Positions 25,080-32,187 of a DNA stretch of 64,000 nucleotides are shown piece after piece. Under the pieces are notes generated by a model. The model searched no databases and had not been told where the DNA came from. It worked only from the letters and a program-made list of their open reading frames with translations. The DNA lies in assembly GCA_016715205.1 (NCBI GenBank), contig JADKBC010000007.1:62001-126000 (forward strand), in the 5' to 3' direction. Each line of letters begins with the position of its first letter. Position 1 is the stretch's first letter. This DNA is from Holophaga sp. Lineage in GTDB: Bacteria > Acidobacteriota > Holophagae > Holophagales > Holophagaceae. Position numbers and translations under genes: made by a program.

Positions 25080-25928
25080 ATGACGGTGGAAACGCGACCT
25101 TGGGCCCTGGTAACCGGCTGCTCCAGCGGCATTGGCAGGGCCCTGGTCGCTTCCTTGCGAGGGCGTGGCTGGGGCGTGGTGGCTACGGCCCGGCGGTTGG
25201 ACAGTTTGGCGGACCTGCCGCCAGGCGAAGATCTCCGATTGGTGCAACTGGATGTGACCGATGCCGCGAGCCTCGAAAGGGCGGTGGCAGCCTGCCAGGG
25301 ACTGCGGCTGGTGGCGCTGGTCAACAATGCGGGCTATGGCCAGATGGGACCGCTGGAGTTGTTGCATACGGATGAATTGCGCGCCCAGTTCGAAACCAAC
25401 GTCATCGGGTTGCAGGCGGTCACTTCCGCTTTCCTTCCCTTGCTTCGAGCCCATGTTGGGCCGGGCGAAGGCCGTATTGTCCACGTGGCTTCGGTGCTCG
25501 GGCGGCTATCCATCCCCATGGCGGGGGCCTACAACGCCAGCAAACACGCAGTGGTCGCCCTGGCTGAAACCTTGCGCCTGGAAATCGGGCCTGCCCTTGC
25601 GGTGATCCTGGTGGAACCAGGTGCCATCCGAACCCAGTTCCGGGCCACCCTGAAACAGGCCTGGGGTGACCTTCCCGCGCGGGCTGTGGGTACCAAGTAC
25701 GAAAAGGTGATCCTGCACTACGCCTCCAAGCGGGAGGAATTCGCCTCGCAGCATGGAATGACCGCTGAGGCCTGCGCTGAGAAAATCGCCAAGGCCATGC
25801 TCTCCGCGCATCCACCTCGTCGGCTGGTGGTGGGTGGGGATAGTTTCTGGGCCCAGGTCGCCCATCGGATCCTGCCCGCCGCCCTATTCGAATGGGTTTT
25901 GCGCCGAAGCTATGGGCTCGGTGGGTGA
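25080..25928 (+). CDS. short-chain dehydrogenase/reductase
   Basis: A 282-residue classical SDR. Cofactor motif TGCSSGIG near the N-terminus, NNAG (LVNNAGYGQMG), catalytic Ser in VASVLGRL and the YxxxK pair in YNASKHAV are all present. The basic residues after the glycine motif (ATARRLDSL) suggest NADPH preference. ATG 25080 places the glycine motif at the usual distance; an upstream ATG at 25053 overlaps the previous stop and lacks a ribosome-binding site. Substrate unknown. Confidence 0.88.
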   Translation: MTVETRPWALVTGCSSGIGRALVASLRGRGWGVVATARRLDSLADLPPGEDLRLVQLDVTDAASLERAVAACQGLRLVALVNNAGYGQMGPLELLHTDELRAQFETNVIGLQAVTSAFLPLLRAHVGPGEGRIVHVASVLGRLSIPMAGAYNASKHAVVALAETLRLEIGPALAVILVEPGAIRTQFRATLKQAWGDLPARAVGTKYEKVILHYASKREEFASQHGMTAEACAEKIAKAMLSAHPPRRLVVGGDSFWAQVAHRILPAALFEWVLRRSYGLGG

Positions 25929-25955
25929 TATCGTAAGAGATCGCCCCAGGACACC

Positions 25956-28556
25956 ATGGATCTCCGTTTTTCCCTGCCCAAGCCCTTTCATCGCGTTGGT
26001 CTGGCCACCTGGATCCTGGTGGTCGGTTTGTTCGCCACAGGTGCTGTATTCCATTACACCCGTGCAACCCAGCAGCAGCGTGCCCAGGCTCGGTTCATGG
26101 ATACGGTGGATGGGGTTCATGGGCGGTTGGAAGAACGCCTGAGGGTTTGTGAGGATCTGCTCCTGGGTGTGCGGGGTCTCGTGCAATCCCAGGGCGGGGT
26201 GGATCGTGCACATTTCCGGAATTTCCTTCAGGCCATGGATCTGGGAAAGCGATATCCCGGCCTTCTCGGCGTGGCCTATGGCGTGCCTCTGGAACCCGCA
26301 GGCCGCGACGCCCTGGAGCGCCGCCTGCAGGCCGAGCATGGGCGAACCGATTTGCGAATTCATCCAGGTGTGGGCTTCGGGGACGACGCGATCATTCTGT
26401 TTGAAGAACCTGAAGAGCCGAACCGGCGCGCCCTCGGTTTCAATTCGAGCAGCACACCGGCCCAACGCAACTCCATGGTGGCCGCCCGCGATAGTGGCGA
26501 ACTGCGCGCCAGCCCACCCATGGCCCTGGCCCAGGCTCCCCAGGCAGGACCAGGGCTCGTGCTCCGGATGGCGATCTACCAAGGCGCCGACGTGCCAGCC
26601 ACCGTTGAGGCTCGACGCCGTGCCTTTGTGGGCTACGGCAACGCCATCTTTTTGATGCGGCAGCTCGCTGACAGCGCTGTGGCCCGTTTGGGGGAGGATG
26701 GGCTTCAGGTTCGCATGGCAGACGTAACCGACCCTGCGGCTCCGCTTCCCTTCCTGGAAGCTGGCGGCGAACGGCCCTTGCGTTGGTGGCACCACCTGGG
26801 CCCGAGTGCCCTAAAGGAAACCCGTCACCTTGCGATCGGTGGGCGGCAGTGGGAGCTTCAGTTCACGGCCTCCAAGGGGTTTTTCATGGCCGGCGAAGTG
26901 GGCTTGCCCTGGCTGCTGGGTTTGGCTGGCCTGCAGACCACCCTGCTCCTGGCGGGCCTGGTGCGTTCCATGACCCGCACGGGCCAGAAGGCACGGGAAC
27001 TGGCGGATCGCATGACCGCGGAGTTCCAACGAACGGAATCCCGCCTGCATGCCATTTCCAAGGTGCTCCCTGACCTTGTGCTGGTGATGGACCGGGATGG
27101 CCGCTACCTGGAGGTGCTGACCCAGGATATCGATGCCCTGGCCGCCCCCGCCGAAGTCATGGTGGGTCGCACCGCGGGAGAAATGCTGCCGCCGGATATC
27201 GCGGCCCAGGTACTGGAAGTCATCCATAGGACCTTGGATGAGGGCCGGACCCAAACCTTGGAATACAAATTGAAGGTGCCTCGGGGCCTGGTTCAGTTCG
27301 AGGCCCTGGTCTCACCCATGGATTCGGGCCTGGAGGGCCGCCCCTGCGTGATCTGGGTAGCCCGGGATGTCACCGAGCGACGCATCCAGGAAGAGGCCTT
27401 CCGGCAGACCCAGAAGCTGGAGAGCCTCGGGGTGTTGGCGGGTGGCATTGCCCATGATTTCAATAACCTACTTGCCGCGATCCAGGGCAACCTCAGCTTG
27501 GGTCGGCTGGCCTTCCAGGATGCGATGGACCCTTCCCACTACCTGGAACTGGCCGAAGGCAGCGTGCGTCGTGCGGCGGATTTGGCGCGGCAACTTTTGG
27601 CCTACTCTGGCAATGCCCAGTTCCAGGTGGAACTGCTCAATCTGAATGTGCTGGTGGAAGAGATGACCAGCCTGCTCGGCGTCTCTCGTTCCAAGAAAGT
27701 CCACCTCAACCTTGATTTGGCAGCGGGGTTGCCGCTCATCCAAGGCGACCGCGTCCAGTTGCAGCAGGTGGTGATGAATCTGGTCACCAACGCCAGCGAG
27801 GCGCTGGGTGAGACGGTTGGAACCGTGGAGATCCGCACTGGCACCGCGCACTTGGATGGGGAAACCTTGGGTTGGGAACTGCCGGGCCAGGAGCTGGAGC
27901 CCGGTGATTTCGTGACCATCGAGGTGAAGGATGAAGGCTGTGGCATGTCGCCGGAAGTGATGTCCCGCATCTTTGATCCCTTTTTCACCACCAAGCCCAC
28001 CGGCCGCGGCCTGGGGCTGTCGGCTTTGCGCGGCATTCTGCGGGCCCACCGGGCGGGCATCGACGTTCAATCCCAACCTGGGCGCGGAACTCGGATCGTG
28101 CTTTATTTCCCGGTGGATAAAAGCGTTTCCGAGCCAGAGAAACCAGGCGCAGGACCTGCCCAAGTCTCCACCCGATTTTCGGGAACGCTGCTGCTGGCTG
28201 AAGACGAGATCGTCATTCGGGAAACCACCCGTGAAATGGCGGAACGCCTCGGTTTTGAAGTGCTGGAAGCCATGGATGGCGAGCAGGCCCTAGACATTTT
28301 CAAGGCCCGGGGCAAGGACTTAAAGGCCGTCATGCTGGACCTCACCATGCCTCGCCGGGGTGGCATCGAGGTTTATTCTCTGATCCGACAGGAATGCCCT
28401 GAGTTGCCCATCGTGCTCTGCAGTGGCTACAGCCGGGAGGCCATTCCAGACATGGAAAGCCCTGGGGAACCCAGGGCTTTCCTGCAGAAGCCTTTCACCT
28501 TTGCTCAGCTCCAGGCGGTGCTGGAAGAAGTGCTGGTGCGGCCCGTAAAGGGGTAA
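25956..28556 (+). CDS. CHASE-PAS hybrid sensor histidine kinase with receiver domain
   Basis: An 866-residue membrane sensor. Order: TM helix (~15-35), an extracytoplasmic CHASE-type domain (~60-300, with LLGVAYGVPLEPAGRDALERR), a second TM (WLLGLAGLQTTLLLAGLV), a PAS domain (~365-480), HisKA with H500 (GGIAHDFNNLLA), and HATPase_c (NLVTNASEAL; GCGMSPEVMSRIFDPFF; GRGLGLSAL). A C-terminal receiver domain carries D795 (VMLDLTMP). The GIAHDFNNLLA signature is typical of NtrB/hybrid kinases. No output regulator is adjacent, so it probably relays through an unlinked partner. Ends head-to-head against the helicase gene with no gap. Confidence 0.93.
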   Translation: MDLRFSLPKPFHRVGLATWILVVGLFATGAVFHYTRATQQQRAQARFMDTVDGVHGRLEERLRVCEDLLLGVRGLVQSQGGVDRAHFRNFLQAMDLGKRYPGLLGVAYGVPLEPAGRDALERRLQAEHGRTDLRIHPGVGFGDDAIILFEEPEEPNRRALGFNSSSTPAQRNSMVAARDSGELRASPPMALAQAPQAGPGLVLRMAIYQGADVPATVEARRRAFVGYGNAIFLMRQLADSAVARLGEDGLQVRMADVTDPAAPLPFLEAGGERPLRWWHHLGPSALKETRHLAIGGRQWELQFTASKGFFMAGEVGLPWLLGLAGLQTTLLLAGLVRSMTRTGQKARELADRMTAEFQRTESRLHAISKVLPDLVLVMDRDGRYLEVLTQDIDALAAPAEVMVGRTAGEMLPPDIAAQVLEVIHRTLDEGRTQTLEYKLKVPRGLVQFEALVSPMDSGLEGRPCVIWVARDVTERRIQEEAFRQTQKLESLGVLAGGIAHDFNNLLAAIQGNLSLGRLAFQDAMDPSHYLELAEGSVRRAADLARQLLAYSGNAQFQVELLNLNVLVEEMTSLLGVSRSKKVHLNLDLAAGLPLIQGDRVQLQQVVMNLVTNASEALGETVGTVEIRTGTAHLDGETLGWELPGQELEPGDFVTIEVKDEGCGMSPEVMSRIFDPFFTTKPTGRGLGLSALRGILRAHRAGIDVQSQPGRGTRIVLYFPVDKSVSEPEKPGAGPAQVSTRFSGTLLLAEDEIVIRETTREMAERLGFEVLEAMDGEQALDIFKARGKDLKAVMLDLTMPRRGGIEVYSLIRQECPELPIVLCSGYSREAIPDMESPGEPRAFLQKPFTFAQLQAVLEEVLVRPVKG

Positions 28557-29858
28557 TTACTTCCCGCGTGGTGAGGTCCGGGTGCGGGGTTGGCTATGGG
28601 GTGAACTCCGTTCGGTTCGCGTGGAACTATGTCCACCGCCAGGCCGTCCACCGGGGCGGGGCCCCCGGCTCTGGCCGCCGCGCCCCATGACAATGGGCTC
28701 TGCCTTGATGCTGGGATCGGGCTCGAAGTTGGGGATCACCTGCTTGGGCAGGTCCTTTTTCAACAGCTTCTCGATGTCCTTCAGCAGCTTTTGTTCATCC
28801 ACGCAGACCAGGCTCAAGGCTTCGCCCTCGGTGCCGGCCCGGCCGGTGCGGCCGATGCGGTGGATATAGTCTTCGGGCACATGGGGCAATTCGAAATTCA
28901 CCACATGGGGAAGCTGGTCGATGTCCAACCCGCGGGCGGCGATGTCGGTGGCCACCAGCACCTTGATGCTGCCTGCCTTGAAATCTTCCAGGGCCTTGAT
29001 GCGCTGGGGCTGGCTCTTGTTGCCATGGATGGCCATGGACTTGATGCCGTCCTTTTCCAGCTGATCAGAGAGGTGGTTGGCGCCGTGCTTGGTGCGGGTG
29101 AAGACCAGCACCTGTTCCATGGGGCGCATCTTGATCAGGTAGGAAAGCAGTTCACGCTTCCGGCCCCGATCCACGGGCAGAATCATCTGCTTCACCAGGC
29201 TGGTGGCGGTGTTGCGCGGCGCCACATCCACATTGGCGGGATTGTGCAGGAGGCTGGTGGCCAGTTCCCGGATTTCACCGCCAAAGGTGGCAGAGCACAG
29301 GATGTTTTGGCGTCCGGGTGGCAGCAGCGCCAGGATCTTTTTGATATCGCGGATGAAGCCCATGTCGAGCATGCGATCAGCTTCGTCCAGAATCAAAATT
29401 TCCAGGTTGCCGAAGTGCAGATTGCCCTGCTGGTAGTGATCCATCAAGCGCCCTGGCGTGGCTACCAGAATCTCGACACCCTTGCGCAGGGCGGCGGTTT
29501 GGGGGTTGATGTTCACGCCACCAAAGATGGTGGTGGAGCGCAGCGGCAGGTACTTGCCGTAGGTGCGGACGCTTTCTTCCACCTGCATAGCCAGTTCGCG
29601 CGTGGGCGTGAGCACCAGGGCGCGGATGGCGTGACGGGCGGGGGAACTGCTGGTGTTGCCGTGGTGGGCCAGGCGTTGCAGCATGGGTAGCGTGAAGGCA
29701 GCGGTCTTGCCGGTGCCGGTCTGGGCGCCCGCCATCAGATCACGCCCCTGAAGGATGATGGGGATGGCCTGGGCCTGGACGGGGGTGGGTACTTCGTAGC
29801 CCTGCTCGCTCACGGCGCGCAGCAGCTCGGGCAATAAGCCCAAGGTGTCAAAGGACAT
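28557..29858 (-). CDS. rhlE: DEAD-box RNA helicase, RhlE-like
   Basis: A 433-residue ATP-dependent RNA helicase: Q motif (YEVPTPVQAQAI), motif I AQTGTGKT, motif Ia PTRELAMQ, motif II DEAD (LILDEADRMLDMGF), motif III SAT, motif VI HRIGRTGRAG. The C-terminal tail from about residue 385 is rich in Gly, Arg and Ser, as in RhlE proteins that act on rRNA and structured mRNAs. AGGAG lies 5 bases before ATG 29858. Its stop codon abuts the convergent kinase stop. Confidence 0.9.
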   Translation of the reverse strand: MSFDTLGLLPELLRAVSEQGYEVPTPVQAQAIPIILQGRDLMAGAQTGTGKTAAFTLPMLQRLAHHGNTSSSPARHAIRALVLTPTRELAMQVEESVRTYGKYLPLRSTTIFGGVNINPQTAALRKGVEILVATPGRLMDHYQQGNLHFGNLEILILDEADRMLDMGFIRDIKKILALLPPGRQNILCSATFGGEIRELATSLLHNPANVDVAPRNTATSLVKQMILPVDRGRKRELLSYLIKMRPMEQVLVFTRTKHGANHLSDQLEKDGIKSMAIHGNKSQPQRIKALEDFKAGSIKVLVATDIAARGLDIDQLPHVVNFELPHVPEDYIHRIGRTGRAGTEGEALSLVCVDEQKLLKDIEKLLKKDLPKQVIPNFEPDPSIKAEPIVMGRGGQSRGPRPGGRPGGGHSSTRTERSSPHSQPRTRTSPRGK

Positions 29859-30083
29859 GTATGCTCCTGAATGGCCCGCCCGAACAGCGTTCCTGCTGAC
29901 GGGACCCGGTCAGGGCATGAATGGTATTCGAACTGAGAAACCCTTGGGCCAAAGGCACCGACCGGCGCGCGCCTTCTAAGTACGACAAAGCAGGATAGCG
30001 CGAAAAGCCTGAAAAACCTAGAGAAGATAACGAATAGCCACATTGGGAACCAAGTCACTCGAGGAACCTGGGAGACTTTTCCC

Positions 30084-30497
30084 ATGGCGATTTCTGGCTG
30101 GCATCCCCGCTACAGCACCGGTATCAAGATCATTGATGAGCAGCACCAGGAGATTTTTCTCACCCTGGCGCGGCTCAAGGCCGCCGTTCACATGGGCGGC
30201 GAAGGGGAGGATATCGGCGAGTTACTGGCGAACTTCGAGCGCATCACCCAACTTCACTTCAGTACCGAAGAGGGTTTCCTGGGCCTGCATGGCTATCCCG
30301 ATTTTGAAGCCCACGTGCTGGAACATCGAACGGCGCAGGCCAACCTGAAAGAGATCACCGAACGATTCGCGAGTGATCCGGATGCACTGGCCACCACCAT
30401 CGTTGGGTTTGTTCACGATTGGTTGAGGCATCACATTTGTGAAGGCGATTTCAAGTACGTACAGTTTCTCAAGGCGCAGGGCATCTCTGCGACCTGA
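30084..30497 (+). CDS. bacteriohemerythrin
   Basis: A 137-residue four-helix hemerythrin. All ligands of the di-iron O2-binding site are recognisable: His in IDEQHQEIF, His and Glu in HFSTEEGF, His pair in DFEAHVLEH, and His and Asp in WLRHHICEGDFKY. Probably binds O2 for storage, sensing or protection of oxygen-sensitive enzymes such as the radical-SAM and Fe-S enzymes in this window. It is divergent from the helicase gene, with about 225 bp between them that must contain both promoters. Confidence 0.93.
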   Translation: MAISGWHPRYSTGIKIIDEQHQEIFLTLARLKAAVHMGGEGEDIGELLANFERITQLHFSTEEGFLGLHGYPDFEAHVLEHRTAQANLKEITERFASDPDALATTIVGFVHDWLRHHICEGDFKYVQFLKAQGISAT

Positions 30498-30503
30498 CGC
30501 CCC

Positions 30504-30944
30504 TCACGACTTGTTCAAACTGAGCACGACTTTCGCATCGCCCCCGCCGTCGGAAACGCCCACGGTGCGGGATTTTGCTTGATCGGACGCAGCCCGAATT
30601 TCGTCCATGGCGCGCACGGCGGTGCCGTGGGGCAGGTCGCCCGCCACCTTCAGGAACACCTTGCGAGCACCGCGGGGCTGAAGCAGGAGTGGGGGTACCA
30701 ACCGCGCTTGGATTTCGCTCCAGGCCAGGGCTTCCTGCTGGAGAAAGGGCTGACCCTGGGCGTCCAGGCTGAGCACCAAGGGCACTTCCGAACCCGGTGG
30801 GGGCGGCGGTCCCTGGGTCGGCAGTGCCGCATCGGAAACCTTTGCCAGGGTGGGGACCAGCACGATGAACACGATCAGCAGCACGAGCACGATGTCGATG
30901 AGCGGGGTGATGTTGATATCAGACTTGGCGCCGAGGTGGCTCAT
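30504..30944 (-). CDS. ExbD/TolR family biopolymer transport protein
   Basis: A 146-residue protein with an N-terminal membrane helix carrying the channel Asp (INITPLIDIVLVLLIVFIVL), then a periplasmic domain with a proline-rich start (GPPPPPGSEVP). It is a second, divergent paralogue of the exbD at 19799. GGAGG precedes the ATG. No ExbB or TonB gene is adjacent. A 9-bp-stem hairpin (30969-30977 with 30999-31007) lies in its leader. Confidence 0.88.
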   Translation of the reverse strand: MSHLGAKSDINITPLIDIVLVLLIVFIVLVPTLAKVSDAALPTQGPPPPPGSEVPLVLSLDAQGQPFLQQEALAWSEIQARLVPPLLLQPRGARKVFLKVAGDLPHGTAVRAMDEIRAASDQAKSRTVGVSDGGGDAKVVLSLNKS

Positions 30945-31304
30945 GGAAACCTCCGAGCAATGAGGCAGGCCGAGGGCCAGCCCTGGTTGGGTACGTCCGC
31001 CCTCGGCGGATCGAGATACGCGAAAAGACCGGAACCTCAGAGGTTCCGGTCTTGCGGGTGAAGCACAAAGATCGTTTGCACAAGGGTTGGGCGGTGGTGG
31101 GCCCAGGTCAAGGAAGGCGGAGAGAAATTACAGAAGGCTGACAAGGTAAGGCGAATGCCACAGGGCTGTCATGGTTCACCCAGGCATGCCTACCGAATCT
31201 CCATCCTTGGATCAGATTCATGACACAGGTTGGCGATAAGATAAAAAAGATCCACAATTTATACGATTTCATGTTTTTTCAGGCCAATCGGTAATGGAGT
31301 TGTC
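30945..31304. other. intergenic region with leader hairpins
   Basis: 360 bases with no convincing ORF. On the minus strand it holds the exbD leader with a GCCGAGGGC/GCCCTCGGC stem, and further upstream a terminator-like hairpin at 31025-31053. The stretch 31054-31260 could encode a small RNA or an attenuated leader on the minus strand. I recognise no RNA family in it. The plus-strand part before 31305 is A/T-rich (ATAAGATAAAAAAGATCC) and probably carries the promoter of the next gene. Confidence 0.45.
31025..31053 (-). terminator. terminator-like hairpin, minus strand
   Basis: AAGACCGGAACCT (31025-31037) pairs perfectly over 13 bases with AGGTTCCGGTCTT (31041-31053) around a 3-base loop. Read on the minus strand, the stem is followed by TTTT, the expected U-tract; on the plus strand it is not. 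No minus-strand gene lies upstream of it for several kilobases, so it ends either a small RNA or an attenuated exbD leader. Confidence 0.55.
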
Positions 31305-31850
31305 ATGAGCCCCCTGCATCCGCCCCAAACGCCCTTTCCCGCTGTGGTCTTCACCGCTTCTGGCTTTATTCGCGGCATTTTTCATCCCCCTGCCGTCAAG
31401 AGCCTGCGCAATTTTCTCAACAGCAGTGACGAACTTCTGAAGCTCACCCAAGTGGTATTGCCCGGCAGCGGTCAGGTGCATCCATTTTTAGCCCTGCACA
31501 AGAGCGCCGTGCTGCTGGTGGTGCCCCAGGGCACTTCCGAACTGCCCGCCTCCGAGGGCAACCAGGCACCGCGGGAACGGCGCTTGGTGACCTGTCTGCT
31601 CAGCCTTGGCAGCATCCAGGGCTACTTGGAAACCCCCGAAAACATTCGAACTTCAGATTTCCTGCTCCACAACCCAGGCTTTCTCGAATTGACGGAATGC
31701 CACATTGGCCCCAATCCCTACCTGGACCCTAAGGAGATCTCAGGAGATGCCATTCCCATGGTGCTGGTGAACGTGCGTTGTCTGGTGGGCTTGGCCGAAG
31801 AAGTGGATGAACGAACGGCGGTGGGGACAGCGGAAGTTGAAGAACACTGA
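31305..31850 (+). CDS. conserved-looking hypothetical protein
   Basis: A 181-residue soluble protein with no signal peptide or recognisable motif. ATG 31305 has GGAG 5 bases upstream and the codon usage matches its neighbours. The sequence shows alternating hydrophobic strands (LTQVVLPGSGQVHPFLALHK; RRLVTCLLSLGSIQGYLE), suggesting a beta-rich fold. It follows the long noncoding stretch and precedes the polA leader repeats. I do not recognise the family. Confidence 0.7.
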   Translation: MSPLHPPQTPFPAVVFTASGFIRGIFHPPAVKSLRNFLNSSDELLKLTQVVLPGSGQVHPFLALHKSAVLLVVPQGTSELPASEGNQAPRERRLVTCLLSLGSIQGYLETPENIRTSDFLLHNPGFLELTECHIGPNPYLDPKEISGDAIPMVLVNVRCLVGLAEEVDERTAVGTAEVEEH

Positions 31851-31976
31851 GAAGGCAGCCACCGGTCGCCTGACCTGCAAGAATGAGGGATGACCGACAA
31901 CGACGTGTACCACATCAAGCCTGGGTATTGCGGTGGAAGCTCAAAGGGGCAGGTGACCCGCAGAGGGAATCCGACA

Positions 31977-32084
31977 ATGCCCAAACGCGATGTTTGGACT
32001 GATGCGTTTACCTTCATCCTTTCGGTATCCGCTGCGCGGATACGCGAAACTCAGCCGTTCGAGATCGGGGTTGTTTGTGGGTAA
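31977..32084 (+). CDS. short leader ORF A before polA, degenerate copy of polA start
   Basis: A 35-codon ORF with a GAGGG sequence about 9 bases before its ATG. The product reads KRDVWTDAFTFILSVSAARI in its first part, clearly related to the N-terminus of PolA (EDRLYLIDTFAFIF) and to the next leader ORF. It ends in GGGTAA and overlaps the GTG start of ORF B by 8 bases. An in-frame ATG at 31890 would lengthen it. Whether it is translated is unknown. Confidence 0.35.
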   Translation: MPKRDVWTDAFTFILSVSAARIRETQPFEIGVVCG

Positions 32085-32187
32085 GGATCGCCTTTATCAA
32101 ATAGGTAACTTTGCCTTTATTCTTTCGGAATCCGCTGCGCGGATACGCGAAACTTTGCCGTTCAATGTGGGGGTGATTTGTGGGTGA
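31978..32187 (+). repeat. tandem 103-nt degenerate duplication of the polA 5' end
   Basis: Two imperfect units precede polA at a 103-base period. TCCGCTGCGC starts at 32028 and 32131; GGATCGCCTTTATC starts at 32085 and 32188, the latter inside polA. Each unit contains a G-rich ribosome-binding sequence, a start codon and a polA-like beginning, and ends in a stop that overlaps the next start by 8 bases (GTGGGTAA, GTGGGTGA). A short palindrome, GTATCCGCTGCGCGGATAC (32025-32043), occurs perfectly in the first unit and with one mismatch in the second. The rest of 31851-31977 shows nothing recognisable. Confidence 0.8.
32077..32187 (+). CDS. short leader ORF B overlapping the polA start
   Basis: A 36-codon ORF starting at GTG, with GGGG six bases upstream. 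Its product begins VGKDRLYQIGNFAFILSESA, matching PolA VGEDRLYLIDTFAFIF at its start before diverging into the same tail as ORF A (AARIRETLPFNVGVICG). It ends in TGA at 32185-32187, 8 bases inside polA, so translation of polA could be coupled to it. Differences from ORF A include several synonymous and I/V changes. Confidence 0.35.
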   Translation: MGKDRLYQIGNFAFILSESAARIRETLPFNVGVICG

